Counted from the stretch's first letter, positions 1 to 6,783 are shown. The stretch is 8,885 nucleotides of DNA from Myxococcales bacterium (GCA_021779335.1 JAJYAW010000091.1:1-8885), one strand, 5' to 3'. Translations and numbers: made by a program. Notes: generated by a model not told the origin, from the sequence alone.

Positions 1-78
1 CCCGTCCGTCGCTCTCACCCCGCCATCCTCCGACGTCGCGGGGGGTGGGCGGGGCTACGTTCCGGCGGGCCTCAGGAT

Positions 79-120
79 GGGGAGGTGTAGTTGTCGCCGG
101 TGGGGAGGTGCAATTGTCGT
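79..120. repeat. Imperfect direct repeat, two 19-bp copies
   Basis: Copy one is at 79-97 and copy two at 102-120, starting 23 bp apart. They match at 17 of 19 positions: both begin TGGGGAGGTG and end TTGTCG, differing only at the eleventh and thirteenth bases. Closely spaced repeats of this kind are typical of transposase-binding sites at the ends of some insertion sequences (IS21-like ends have such internal repeats), but no transposase fragment is recognisable beside them, so the mobile-element reading is weak. Confidence 0.55.
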
Positions 121-325
121 CGAGCACAGGGCCGATCAGGCCTGGATCGCGCCAGTCCGTCGTGACCGCCCACGCGCCCGCCTGGGCGTGTCCGGGCCGC
201 CCAGCGACCCGTGTTCCGGCGTCCACCGAGGCGCTGGCAGCGCCAGGCCGGCCGTCGAAGTGGCGTGGTCGCGCGGGGTTCGCCGCCACGCCCGGCTTGG
301 TCCGGCGCTTGCGAGTGCGAGCGCC

Positions 326-466
326 ATGACCCGCCTCACCCTCGGCCTGGCCCTCGCGCTCACCGCGGTCCTCGCCCGTGGGCTCGACGCCACTGCCAAG
401 ATCCCACCGCTCCGCGACGGCGACCTGATCCTCCAGCGCTCCCGCTCCGCCCAGCGCGCCGCGGTC
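326..466 (+). pseudogene. YiiX/C92-type NlpC/P60-like hydrolase, N-terminal fragment
   Basis: From the ATG at 326 the frame encodes a hydrophobic signal-peptide-like start (MTRLTLGLALALTAVLARG) and then, at residues 27-47, PPLRDGDLILQRSRSAQRAAV. This resembles the conserved opening motif of YiiX/YaeF-type permuted papain-like hydrolases, normally close to LxDGDLIFQTSRSxQSxA. Known members continue with a His-containing segment soon after and a Cys further on; neither is present. After about residue 47 the similarity stops, although the frame stays open to a TGA at 632-634. The apparent coding signal then moves to the other strand, which points to a rearrangement breakpoint near 466. The ribosome-binding site is poor. 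I read this as a truncated, non-functional remnant of a cell-envelope hydrolase gene. A short secreted peptide of 102 residues is the alternative. Confidence 0.45.
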
Positions 467-700
467 GCGGCCGACCTGCACCGCGTCCTCGAAGGTCTCC
501 TCGTCGATCTGGAGCGACTCGAGCCCAGGCTCGTCGAGCAGCGGCGCCTTCAGCTTGCTGGTGACCGGCCCGGGGCGCACGCCGGCTGGGCTTCATGTCG
601 CAGCCCCCGGCTTGACGCGCGGGCACCTCGCTGAGACCATGCCGGTCGAAGTCGCTCTTCCTGCGAGGCTGGATGTCCACCGTCGTGCTCCATGCGGATC
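466..700 (-). pseudogene. Coding-like minus-strand tract, probably frameshifted
   Basis: On the minus strand, two overlapping frames show the G/C-rich third positions and sensible amino-acid composition typical of real genes here. The upstream frame reads through VDIQPRRKSDFDRHGLSEVP. After a shift of one base near 575-590 the next frame reads VTSKLKAPLLDEPGLESLQI and DEETFEDAVQV, down to about 466, where it abuts the YiiX-like fragment. The second frame has a TGA just upstream (593-595), so it cannot be one intact ORF. I do not recognise the protein family. It may be a decayed gene or a chance product of the skewed base composition. Confidence 0.2.
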
Positions 701-870
701 GTGTGCGGGTGTCCGGGTCCTAGACGCGCTGGCCGCTGGCCAGGCGCCTGACAGGCCGCCTCACCGATCCAGTCGATGCGCCGCGAGGACGGCGGGCGCG
801 CCGCTGCGCCCCCTGCCTCGACCGGCCCGAATCGCACGCGCCTCGCGCGCCGTGCCGCATGGAGTCCACC

Positions 871-1941
871 ATGGAAGTCGATCTCTCCAGCCTCGGCTGG
901 GATCCGTCGTTCGAAGCGGAGTGGCAGCGCGATCCGGCTCCCGGGCAGGTCCCCGCCCGCATCGCCGCGGAGCACCGGGGCGCCTACGAGGCGTGGGCCG
1001 CCGCGGGCTCCGGCTGGGTCCGGGTCGCCGGCCGCCTGCGCCAGGAGCCCGAGGCGCTCCCCGCCGTCGGCGACTGGGTCGCCCTGGACACGCCCCCGGG
1101 CCCCGACCGGACGGCCGTCATCCAGCGCATCCTCCCTCGCCGCACGGCCTTCGTCCGCGGCGCGGCCGGTCGGACGGCGGGCGCGCAGGTCGTCGCCGCC
1201 AACGTCGACACGGTCTTCGTCGTCTGCGGCCTCGACGAGGACTTCAACGTCCGCCGCGTCGAGCGCTACGTCGCCCGCGTCTGGGCCAGCGGCGCGCAGC
1301 CGGTGGTGGTCCTCAGCAAGGCCGACCTCGTCGAGGACGCGGGGGCCCGGGTGGACGAGGTCGCCGCCAGCGCGCCGGGCGTGGCGGTCCAGGCGATCAG
1401 CGCGCTGCTCGGCGGTGGCCTGGCGGACCTCCGGGCGCACCTGGCCCCGGGGCGCACGGTGGCCCTCGTCGGCTCCTCCGGTGCGGGGAAGTCGACGCTG
1501 GTGAACGCCCTCCTCGGCGAGGAGCGGATGGCGACCGGCGCGGTGCGCGACCGGGACGGGCGGGGTCGCCACGTCACGACCCACCGGCAGCTCGTCCTCC
1601 TGCCGGCCGGTGGGCTGCTGCTCGACACGCCCGGGATGCGCGAGCTGCAGCTCCTCGACGAGGCGGGGCTGGCGACCGCGTTCGAGGACGTGGCCGCGCT
1701 GGCCCAGCGCTGTCGCTTCGCGGACTGCGGCCACGGCGCCGAGCCGGGCTGCGCGGTGCGCCGCGCGGTCGAGGCCGGGGAGCTCGACCCGGCTCGCCTG
1801 GCGCACTTCCTCCAGCTCGGGCGCGAGGCCCGGGCCTCGGCGCGGCGCCACGACGCCCGCCTGAGCCGTGCCGACGAGCGCGCCTGGGGAAGGCTCCAGG
1901 CCGAGGCGCACCGCCAGATCCGACGGAAGCGCGGCGAGTAG
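871..1941 (+). CDS. rsgA: Small ribosomal subunit biogenesis GTPase RsgA
   Basis: RsgA (YjeQ) is a cytoplasmic GTPase that binds the 30S subunit late in assembly and checks maturation of the decoding centre. The 356-residue product has the family's circularly permuted GTPase order. An N-terminal OB-fold region (to about 105) is followed by G4 SKAD (149-152, Ser replacing the usual Asn), G5-like SAL (177-179), G1/P-loop GSSGAGKS (201-208), switch Thr pair (236-237) and G3 DTPG (252-255). Then comes the C-terminal zinc finger with Cys281, Cys286, His288 and Cys294, and a basic tail. I chose the ATG at 871 over the one at 859, because GGAG at 861-864 is well spaced for it and the protein then begins MEVDLSSLGW, like other family members. 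The gene stands alone and converges on rpiB. Length and motifs are normal. Confidence 0.95.
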   Translation: MEVDLSSLGWDPSFEAEWQRDPAPGQVPARIAAEHRGAYEAWAAAGSGWVRVAGRLRQEPEALPAVGDWVALDTPPGPDRTAVIQRILPRRTAFVRGAAGRTAGAQVVAANVDTVFVVCGLDEDFNVRRVERYVARVWASGAQPVVVLSKADLVEDAGARVDEVAASAPGVAVQAISALLGGGLADLRAHLAPGRTVALVGSSGAGKSTLVNALLGEERMATGAVRDRDGRGRHVTTHRQLVLLPAGGLLLDTPGMRELQLLDEAGLATAFEDVAALAQRCRFADCGHGAEPGCAVRRAVEAGELDPARLAHFLQLGREARASARRHDARLSRADERAWGRLQAEAHRQIRRKRGE

Positions 1942-1947
1942 CTTCGA

Positions 1948-1972
1948 GCGCAGGACTGCGCCCGCCGGGGCG
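1948..1972. terminator. Possible hairpin between convergent rsgA and rpiB
   Basis: The 55-bp gap between the convergent genes holds two short GC hairpins that share bases: GCGCA (1948-1952) pairs with TGCGC (1957-1961), and CGCCC (1959-1963) pairs with GGGCG (1968-1972). They are mutually exclusive. No T-run follows on either strand, so a classical intrinsic terminator is not shown. Its position between two gene ends is the main reason to consider it. Confidence 0.25.
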
Positions 1973-1996
1973 GCGCCTCTCCGCCTGCCCGGCTCC

Positions 1997-2497
1997 TCAG
2001 GTGGAGCGCGGCCCCGTCGCAGGCAGGGGCGGTCGAGCGCTGGGCGGGCCGCCGTAGCGCTCCTCCAGCGCCCTCACCTTCTCGAGCCGCCGCCGGTGCC
2101 GGGGCGCCGCGTCGAAGCGGGCGTCCAGGAAGGCCTTCGCCAGGTCGGCGGCCAGCGCCGGGCCCACCACCAGCCCGCCCAGCACCAGCACGTTCATGTC
2201 GTCGTGCTCCACGCCCTGGTGTGCCGAGTAGGTGTCGTGGCAGAGCCCGGCGCGGATGCCCGGCAGCTTGTTGACGGCGGCCACCGCCCCCACGCCGCTG
2301 CCGCAGAGCAGGATGCCGCGCTCGGCCCGCCCCGAGAGCACCTCGAGCCCGACGAGCTCGGCCTGATCCGGGAAGTCGACCGGCGCGTGGTCGGAGGTGC
2401 CCAGGTCGACCGGGTCGTGGGCGAGCGCCCGCAGCGACTCCAGGACGTGCTGCTTCAGGTCGAAGCCGGCGTGATCCGAGGCGATGGCGACGCGCAT
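1997..2497 (-). CDS. rpiB: Ribose-5-phosphate isomerase B (RpiB/LacAB family)
   Basis: RpiB interconverts ribose 5-phosphate and ribulose 5-phosphate in the cytoplasm, in the non-oxidative pentose phosphate pathway. The 166-residue product starts MRVAIASDHAGF, with the family motif SDHAGF at 7-12. The catalytic-base Cys is at position 65 in LLCGSGVGA, and NKLPGIRAG is at 76-84. HDTYSAHQGVEHDDMNVL follows at 87-104, where His98 corresponds to the ring-opening His of the E. coli enzyme. This is therefore the Cys-containing class rather than the Cys-less mycobacterial type. The C terminus after about residue 148 is a Pro-rich tail of roughly 18 residues beyond the usual end. It lies 11 bp downstream of tkt on the same strand and is almost certainly co-transcribed and translationally coupled with it. 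Allose-6-phosphate isomerase activity cannot be excluded, but the tkt partner favours ribose 5-phosphate. Confidence 0.94.
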   Translation of the reverse strand: MRVAIASDHAGFDLKQHVLESLRALAHDPVDLGTSDHAPVDFPDQAELVGLEVLSGRAERGILLCGSGVGAVAAVNKLPGIRAGLCHDTYSAHQGVEHDDMNVLVLGGLVVGPALAADLAKAFLDARFDAAPRHRRRLEKVRALEERYGGPPSARPPLPATGPRST

Positions 2498-2505
2498 GGT
2501 GGGGG

Positions 2506-2511
2506 CCCTCA
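2506..2511 (-). promoter_or_regulatory. rpiB ribosome-binding site overlapping tkt stop
   Basis: On the minus strand the sequence TGAGGG combines the tkt stop codon (TGA, 2511-2509) with a Shine-Dalgarno element GAGGG (2510-2506), which ends 8 nt before the rpiB ATG at 2497. Ribosomes terminating on tkt would be placed directly on the rpiB initiation site, which predicts translational coupling. Confidence 0.7.
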
Positions 2512-4584
2512 GGGGTGGTCGCTGGCCGGAGGCCGGGCCAGCGCGGCCCGCGCGGCCGCCACGACGTGCTCCACGGTGAAGCCGAACGCCTGCTGCAGGG
2601 CCTTCAGGGGCGCCGAGGCGCCGAAGCCCTGCATGCCGACGACGAGCCCCTGCTCCCCGACGTAGCGCTCCCAGCCGAAGGTGGAGCCCTGCTCGATGGC
2701 GACCCGGGCCCTGACCCCTGGCGGCAGCACGCCGTCCCGGTACGCCTTGGGCTCGCGCTCGAAGAGATCCCAGGAGGGCATCGAGACCACGCGGGCGCGG
2801 ATCCCCTCCGCCACGAGCGCCTCATGGGCCTGCACCGCCAGGGCCACCTCGCTGCCGGTGGCGATCAGGATCACCTCCGGCGCCCCGCCAGGCGGGTCGG
2901 CCAGGACGTAGGCGCCGTGCGCCAGGCCCGCCGCCGAGGCGTACCGTCGCCGGTCGAGCGTCGGGAGCGGCTGCCGGGAGAGCACCAGGGCCGCGGGCCG
3001 GTGGCGCAGCGACAGGACGTGCCGGTAGGCCTCCACCACCTCGTTGGCGTCGGCGGGGCGGAGCACCGTGAGGCCCGGGATGGCGCGCAGGGAGGCGAGC
3101 TGCTCGACGGGCTGGTGGGTGGGCCCGTCCTCCCCGTCCCCCATGGCATCGTGGGTGAAGACGAAGAGGGTCGGCAGCGCCATGAGCGCCGAGAGCCGGA
3201 GGGCGGGCCGCAGGTAGTCGCTGAAGACGAAGAAGGTGGCGCCGAAGGGGCGGAGCTTCGACAGGGCCAGGCCGTTCAGGATCGCCCCCATGGCGTGCTC
3301 GCGGACCCCGAAGTGCAGGTTCCTCCCGCCCGGGGTGTCCGCCTGCAGGTCGCCCGCCCCTTCCAGGAGGAGGGCGGTCATGGTCGACGGCCCGAGATCC
3401 GCCGCGCCGCCGAGCAGCCACGGCACGTTTCGGGCCAGCGCGTTCAGGACCTTGCCCGAGGCGGCCCGCCCGGACGGGCCGGCAGGATCGGCCGGGAACG
3501 CCGGGAGGTCCCGGTCCCAGCCCGCGGGGAGCTCGCGCCGCTGCATCTGGTCGACCTCGGCGGCCAGGCCCGGGAACTCGCGCCGGTAGGCGGCGAAGAG
3601 AGCCGTCCACGCGCGGTGGGCCGCGGCGCCGCGGGCGCCGATCCCGGCCGCGAAGTGCTCGCGCACGCCCTCCGGGACCAGGAACCGAGCGTCCTCGGGC
3701 CAGCCGTAGGCCCGCTTGGTGAGGCGCACCTCCTCCGCCCCGAGCGGCTCGCCGTGCGCCTTCGAGCTGTCCTGGCGGTGCGGCGACCCGTAGCCGATGT
3801 GGGTCGCGAGGACGACGAGGGTGGGCTGGCCGCGCGTCGCCCGGGCCTCGGCCAGGACGCGCTCCAGGCCGTCGACGTCGTTGGCGTCGCCGGCCCGCAG
3901 GACGTTCCAGCCGTAGCTCCGGAACCGGGCCGCCACGTCCTCGGTGAAGGCGAGGCGGGTCGAGCCCTCGATGGTGATGTGGTTGTCGTCGTAGACCCAG
4001 CAGAGGTTCCCGAGCCCCAGGTGGCCGGCGAGCGAGGCGGCCTCCGCCCCCACGCCCTCCATCAGGTCCCCATCGCCGCAGACGGCCTGGACGGCGTGGT
4101 CGAAGATCTCGAAGCCCGGCCGGTTGTAGCGCGCGGCGAGCCACCGCTGCGCGATGGCCAGGCCCACGCTGGTGGCGATGCCCTGGCCGAGGGGCCCGGT
4201 GGTGGTCTCCACGCCCGAGACCAGGTGGTACTCGGGGTGGCCGGGGGCCTTGCTGCCGAGCTGGCGGAACCGCCGGAGGTCGTCGAGCGTCACGGCCGGC
4301 CGGCCGACCTGCTCGTACTCGGCGTCGACGGCCTGCGTCCCGCTGAGGTGCAGCACCGACCAGAGCAGCATCGACGCGTGCCCGTTGGAGAGGACGAACC
4401 GATCGCGGTTGGGCCAGATCGGGTCCTGCGGGTCGAAGCGCAGCACCCGGTTCCAGAGGGTGTAGACGAGGGGCGCCAGCGCCATCGGCGTGCCCGGGTG
4501 GCCCGAGCCGGCGGCCTGCACCGCGTCGATGGAGAGCGTGCGGATGGTGTCGATGGCGAGCTGATCCAGCTGCGCGGAGGTCAT
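2509..4584 (-). CDS. tkt: Transketolase (thiamine-diphosphate dependent)
   Basis: Transketolase moves two-carbon ketol units between sugar phosphates, linking the pentose phosphate pathway to glycolysis in the cytoplasm. The 691-residue product has the normal length and three-domain layout. It shows GSGHPG at 26-31, SNGHAS, GPLGQG, and the thiamine-diphosphate/metal motif GDGDLMEG (about 167) ending at DDNHI. GGAADLGPS is near 390, the VREHAMG segment with the conserved catalytic Glu is near 427, and DGPTHQPVEQLASLR binds substrate. The C-terminal domain contains ATGSEV and IEQGSTFGWERYVG. I chose the ATG at 4584, which gives MTSAQLDQLAIDTIRTLSIDAV, the usual family start. An in-frame GTG at 4602 would add six residues (MWPGPA) with no better ribosome-binding site. 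It is first gene of a two-gene operon with rpiB. No clear promoter is visible upstream. Confidence 0.96.
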   Translation of the reverse strand: MTSAQLDQLAIDTIRTLSIDAVQAAGSGHPGTPMALAPLVYTLWNRVLRFDPQDPIWPNRDRFVLSNGHASMLLWSVLHLSGTQAVDAEYEQVGRPAVTLDDLRRFRQLGSKAPGHPEYHLVSGVETTTGPLGQGIATSVGLAIAQRWLAARYNRPGFEIFDHAVQAVCGDGDLMEGVGAEAASLAGHLGLGNLCWVYDDNHITIEGSTRLAFTEDVAARFRSYGWNVLRAGDANDVDGLERVLAEARATRGQPTLVVLATHIGYGSPHRQDSSKAHGEPLGAEEVRLTKRAYGWPEDARFLVPEGVREHFAAGIGARGAAAHRAWTALFAAYRREFPGLAAEVDQMQRRELPAGWDRDLPAFPADPAGPSGRAASGKVLNALARNVPWLLGGAADLGPSTMTALLLEGAGDLQADTPGGRNLHFGVREHAMGAILNGLALSKLRPFGATFFVFSDYLRPALRLSALMALPTLFVFTHDAMGDGEDGPTHQPVEQLASLRAIPGLTVLRPADANEVVEAYRHVLSLRHRPAALVLSRQPLPTLDRRRYASAAGLAHGAYVLADPPGGAPEVILIATGSEVALAVQAHEALVAEGIRARVVSMPSWDLFEREPKAYRDGVLPPGVRARVAIEQGSTFGWERYVGEQGLVVGMQGFGASAPLKALQQAFGFTVEHVVAAARAALARPPASDHP

Positions 4585-4750
4585 GGCCGGTCCCGGCCAC
4601 ACGACCTAACGGCCACCGGCGCGGATGTCCCATGCGTTCCGCAGCATGCCCTCGGCGGGCCCGCCCCGATTGATGGCTGCGCCCGGGCGCGCTGGCGGCC
4701 ATGGATGGCCCGCTCCGGCTCGGCACCTGGAGCGGGCGCCTCGTCACCCC

Positions 4751-4861
4751 GGTGTCGGCGAGGGTCGAACGCTCGCGCTCGACACCGCCGCCGTCGGGGT
4801 CCTCGGCCAGGAGGGCGGGATCAGGGTCATCCAGGCGTGGAACAGGGCTCCGGAGCTCGAG
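4751..4861 (+). pseudogene. C-terminal relic of a histidine-phosphatase family gene
   Basis: In one plus-strand frame, G/C-rich third positions appear from about 4757. The peptide includes EGRTLALDTAAVGVLGQEGG followed by IRVIQAWNRAPEL. This closely resembles the end of many phosphoglycerate-mutase-like histidine phosphatases, which finish with a pattern like LDTAsVsVLGxExGxPVIxxWN. The catalytic RHG motif and the rest of the domain are absent upstream, where the sequence is not recognisable in any frame, and no stop codon follows at the expected place. It is therefore most likely a decayed fragment left after deletion. The frame also runs as an open shadow across clc, which means nothing. 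The family identification is from pattern memory and needs a search. Confidence 0.35.
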
Positions 4862-4876
4862 CGAGCCCCGGCCGGC

Positions 4877-4899
4877 CCTCCCGCCCCCGAGGCGCGAGG
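4877..4899 (-). terminator. Possible clc terminator hairpin
   Basis: The inverted repeat CCTCCCGCC (4877-4885) and GGCGCGAGG (4891-4899) form a 9-bp stem with one internal mismatch (4881 against 4895) and a 5-nt loop, beginning about 17 bp after the clc stop codon. There is no T-run on the minus strand after it. In such GC-rich genomes U-tract-poor hairpins are common, so this remains only a candidate. Confidence 0.3.
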
Positions 4900-4915
4900 C
4901 CGACGGGGAAGGGGC

Positions 4916-6721
4916 TCACGGGGCGGCGCGCTTCTCGGTGGCCTCGCTGGCGCGCGCGATCGCCACCTGGTCCACGAAGCCGAGGAGGCGCCCCTCGTCG
5001 TCGGTCACCGGGATCTCCCTCACGCCGTTCGAGACCATCCGCTGGTAGGCCACCCGCAGCGCGTCTCCGGGCCGGACCGCCGGCGCCGGCCGCATCAGGT
5101 CCGCGGCCCTGGCGGCGCCCTCGCCCTGCGAGCCGCCCGCCGCCAGCGCGACGAGGTCCGCCAGGGTGACGATCCCGACCACCTTGCCCTCCTCCACCAC
5201 GGGGAACACCTCCTGACGCTCCGGGCTGGACAGCCCCGCCAGGATCCCGGCGCGCGGCGTGTCTGCCCGCAGCGTGGCGTGCGGCCTGACGTCCAGCGGC
5301 ACGTCCGCGACCTTGAGCGCCGAGAGCGTGTCGCCCACCCCGAAGCCGTGGAGGTGGATCCCGTCCTGGGCCAGCAGGGCCTCGTAGATCGGGACCGGCC
5401 GGTAGTGGCGCGCGATGCCGTAGGCCAGCGTGTTGGCGATCATGAGCGGGAGGATCAGCGAGTAGCCACCCGTCATCTCCACGATGATGAGGACCGAGGT
5501 GATGGGCGCGCGGATGATGCCGGCGAAGACGGCCCCCATTCCGACCAGCGCGAAGGCGCCCATCGAGCCGGGCCCGTGGCTCCACACCGCCATGTCCAGG
5601 GCGCCCACCGCGCCGCCGGCCATGCCGCCGATGAAGAGCGCCGGCGCGAAGATGCCCCCGGCGCCCCCGCTGGAGTACGAGAAGACCGTCGCGGCGAGCT
5701 TGAGCAGGCAGAGCGGGACGAGCACGCCCACGGCCAGGCGGCCGGCCAGGGCGGCGCCGAGGGTCGCGTACCCCCCACCGGTCACGCCGCCCGATCCGAG
5801 GTACTGCATGGCGACCACCGCCAGCGCCCCCGTGGCCAGCCCGCCGACCGCGGGCTGGGCCCACCCCGGGAGTCCCTTGGCGTCGCGAAAGGCCTTCCGG
5901 AGCGCCAGCAGGGAGTCCGTGAAGGTGATCGACAGCAGCGCGGCGATCAGCCCCAGCGCCGCGTAGAGGAGCAGCGACGACAGGTGCTCGAGCCCGGCGC
6001 CCGGCGCGATCTCGAAGACCGGCTGGGTCCCCAGGACGCTGCGCTCCACGATGGCGGCCAGCGCGGCGGCCACGATGACGCCGGACAGCACCGTCTGGTC
6101 GAGCGTCCCCACCACCTCCTCGATGGTGAAGGTGACGGCGGCGATGGGAGCGTTGAAGGCCGCGGCGATGCCGGCCGCGGCCCCCACCGGGAGGAGGCGG
6201 CGGACCTCGTCCGGCGAGAGGCGGGCCAGGCGGCCGATCCGCGTGGCCAGCCCGGCGGCGATCTGGACCGTCGGCCCCTCGCGCCCCAGCGACGATCCGG
6301 TGCCGATCTGGAGGGCGCTCACGAAGAACTTTCCCACGGAGTCCCGGACGCGGAGCGGCCCGGACCGGCCGGCGTAGGCCACCTTGACCAGCGGGATGCC
6401 GCTCCCCCGCGCGTTGGGCACCAGGTACTGGAGCGCCAGGCCCGACACGACGCCGCCGAGCGTCGGCACCAGCAAGGTCCACCAGATCCAGCTCCGGCCA
6501 GGGGCCGCCAGCGCCGGGTCGATCGCCAGCCGGCTCACGAGCTCGATGAGCAGGTGGAAGGCCACGGCGGCCAGCCCGCACGCGGCGCCGATGAAGACCG
6601 TCAGCGCGAAGAGCCGCTGGCGACCGCCCGGCACGAACCGGCTCGCCAGGCTCGCCAGGCGAGCCAGCCGCGCCGGCAGCGAAGGGGCGCGGGCGTCCCC
6701 CGTTCCCGGCTCCTGCACCAT
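4916..6721 (-). CDS. ClC-type chloride channel/transporter with two CBS domains
   Basis: This 601-residue inner-membrane protein belongs to the ClC family, which moves chloride across the membrane, often in exchange for protons. The filter motifs are all present. GSGIP is at 106-110 and GREGP at 146-150, with the gating Glu at 148. GIFAP is at 356-360, and an NTLAY segment carries the likely filter Tyr near 434. NAPIAAVTFTIEE (190-202) carries the tandem Glu of the internal proton site, so a Cl-/H+ exchanger is more likely than a pure channel. Many hydrophobic helices span about 36-440. The soluble C terminus holds two CBS domains (about 468-522 and 536-590), which in this family can bind adenine nucleotides or tune gating; E. 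coli ClcA lacks them. The start at 6721 is supported by a strong GGAGGT site. It is divergent from the otsB-marR fusion, and 5-prime control may be shared. Confidence 0.95.
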   Translation of the reverse strand: MVQEPGTGDARAPSLPARLARLASLASRFVPGGRQRLFALTVFIGAACGLAAVAFHLLIELVSRLAIDPALAAPGRSWIWWTLLVPTLGGVVSGLALQYLVPNARGSGIPLVKVAYAGRSGPLRVRDSVGKFFVSALQIGTGSSLGREGPTVQIAAGLATRIGRLARLSPDEVRRLLPVGAAAGIAAAFNAPIAAVTFTIEEVVGTLDQTVLSGVIVAAALAAIVERSVLGTQPVFEIAPGAGLEHLSSLLLYAALGLIAALLSITFTDSLLALRKAFRDAKGLPGWAQPAVGGLATGALAVVAMQYLGSGGVTGGGYATLGAALAGRLAVGVLVPLCLLKLAATVFSYSSGGAGGIFAPALFIGGMAGGAVGALDMAVWSHGPGSMGAFALVGMGAVFAGIIRAPITSVLIIVEMTGGYSLILPLMIANTLAYGIARHYRPVPIYEALLAQDGIHLHGFGVGDTLSALKVADVPLDVRPHATLRADTPRAGILAGLSSPERQEVFPVVEEGKVVGIVTLADLVALAAGGSQGEGAARAADLMRPAPAVRPGDALRVAYQRMVSNGVREIPVTDDEGRLLGFVDQVAIARASEATEKRAAP

Positions 6722-6726
6722 CCCGT

Positions 6727-6755
6727 TTGACCTCCCTGGGGGGATGTTCTACACC
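6727..6755 (+). promoter_or_regulatory. Candidate sigma70 promoter for otsB-marR fusion
   Basis: TTGACC at 6727-6732 is separated by 17 bp from TACACC at 6750-6755, a reasonable match to the sigma70 -35 and -10 consensus in a genome where such AT-containing hexamers are rare. Transcription would begin near 6762, just before the palindrome at 6768-6783. The -35 element overlaps the clc ribosome-binding site on the other strand, which is unusual but possible in a compact divergent region. Confidence 0.4.
6730..6737 (-). promoter_or_regulatory. clc ribosome-binding site
   Basis: On the minus strand AGGGAGGT occupies 6737-6730, leaving 8 nt to the clc ATG at 6721. It is the strongest Shine-Dalgarno sequence among the minus-strand genes here and fixes the clc start. 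Confidence 0.8.
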
Positions 6756-6767
6756 GGATCCAGCCTA

Positions 6768-6783
6768 CGTTGCACTTGCAACG
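6768..6783. promoter_or_regulatory. Perfect 16-bp palindrome, candidate MarR operator
   Basis: CGTTGCACTTGCAACG consists of two perfect 7-bp inverted half-sites separated by 2 bp. Its size, the TTGCA/TGCAA half-sites and its place in a divergent intergenic region fit operators bound by dimers of MarR-family regulators, and the neighbouring gene encodes a MarR-type domain. It begins about 6 bp downstream of the predicted start of transcription of the fusion gene, a typical repressor position. Binding is inferred; the palindrome itself is seen directly. Confidence 0.6.

Larger units (their letters stand above)
1..870. other. Gene-poor region with decayed gene fragments
   Basis: No intact, recognisable gene is present upstream of rsgA. 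Frames are open over long distances on both strands, but this is expected at such high G+C, and none gives a coherent protein end to end. What can be picked out is a direct-repeat pair near 79-120, a YiiX-like N-terminal fragment on the plus strand at 326-466, and a coding-like minus-strand tract at about 466-700 with a probable frameshift. I see nothing recognisable at 121-325 or 701-858. No clear promoter for rsgA is visible. The abrupt switch of apparent coding strand suggests past rearrangement or insertion and decay; that is inference. Confidence 0.5.
4585..4915. other. 331-bp gap between clc and tkt
   Basis: This gap, between the clc stop and the tkt start (both minus strand), has no intact gene. 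Next to clc is a possible terminator hairpin (4877-4899). On the plus strand at about 4751-4861 lies a likely scrap of a histidine-phosphatase gene. A small inverted repeat, CATGC at 4631-4635 and GCATG at 4644-4648, sits about 50 bp upstream of the tkt start and could be a regulator site or chance. The tkt promoter should lie here, but I cannot pick convincing -35 and -10 elements. Confidence 0.5.

Noticed and set aside
612..640. TTGACG followed 17 bp later by GACCAT as an rsgA promoter
   Set aside because: The -10 match is poor and the site is more than 200 bp upstream of rsgA within decayed sequence.
550..1911. 453-codon minus-strand open frame opposite rsgA
   Set aside because: It lies antisense to a clear rsgA gene and encodes an Arg/Ala/Gly/Pro-rich sequence with no motif; it is a typical shadow frame at this G+C.
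2515..5169. 884-codon plus-strand open frame opposite tkt
   Set aside because: It is antisense to transketolase along nearly all its length and shows no domain; its length is explained by the rarity of stop codons at high G+C.
4625..6730. 701-codon plus-strand open frame opposite clc
   Set aside because: Apart from the short histidine-phosphatase-like stretch near its start, it is the low-complexity antisense of clc (His/Arg/Asp/Gly rich).
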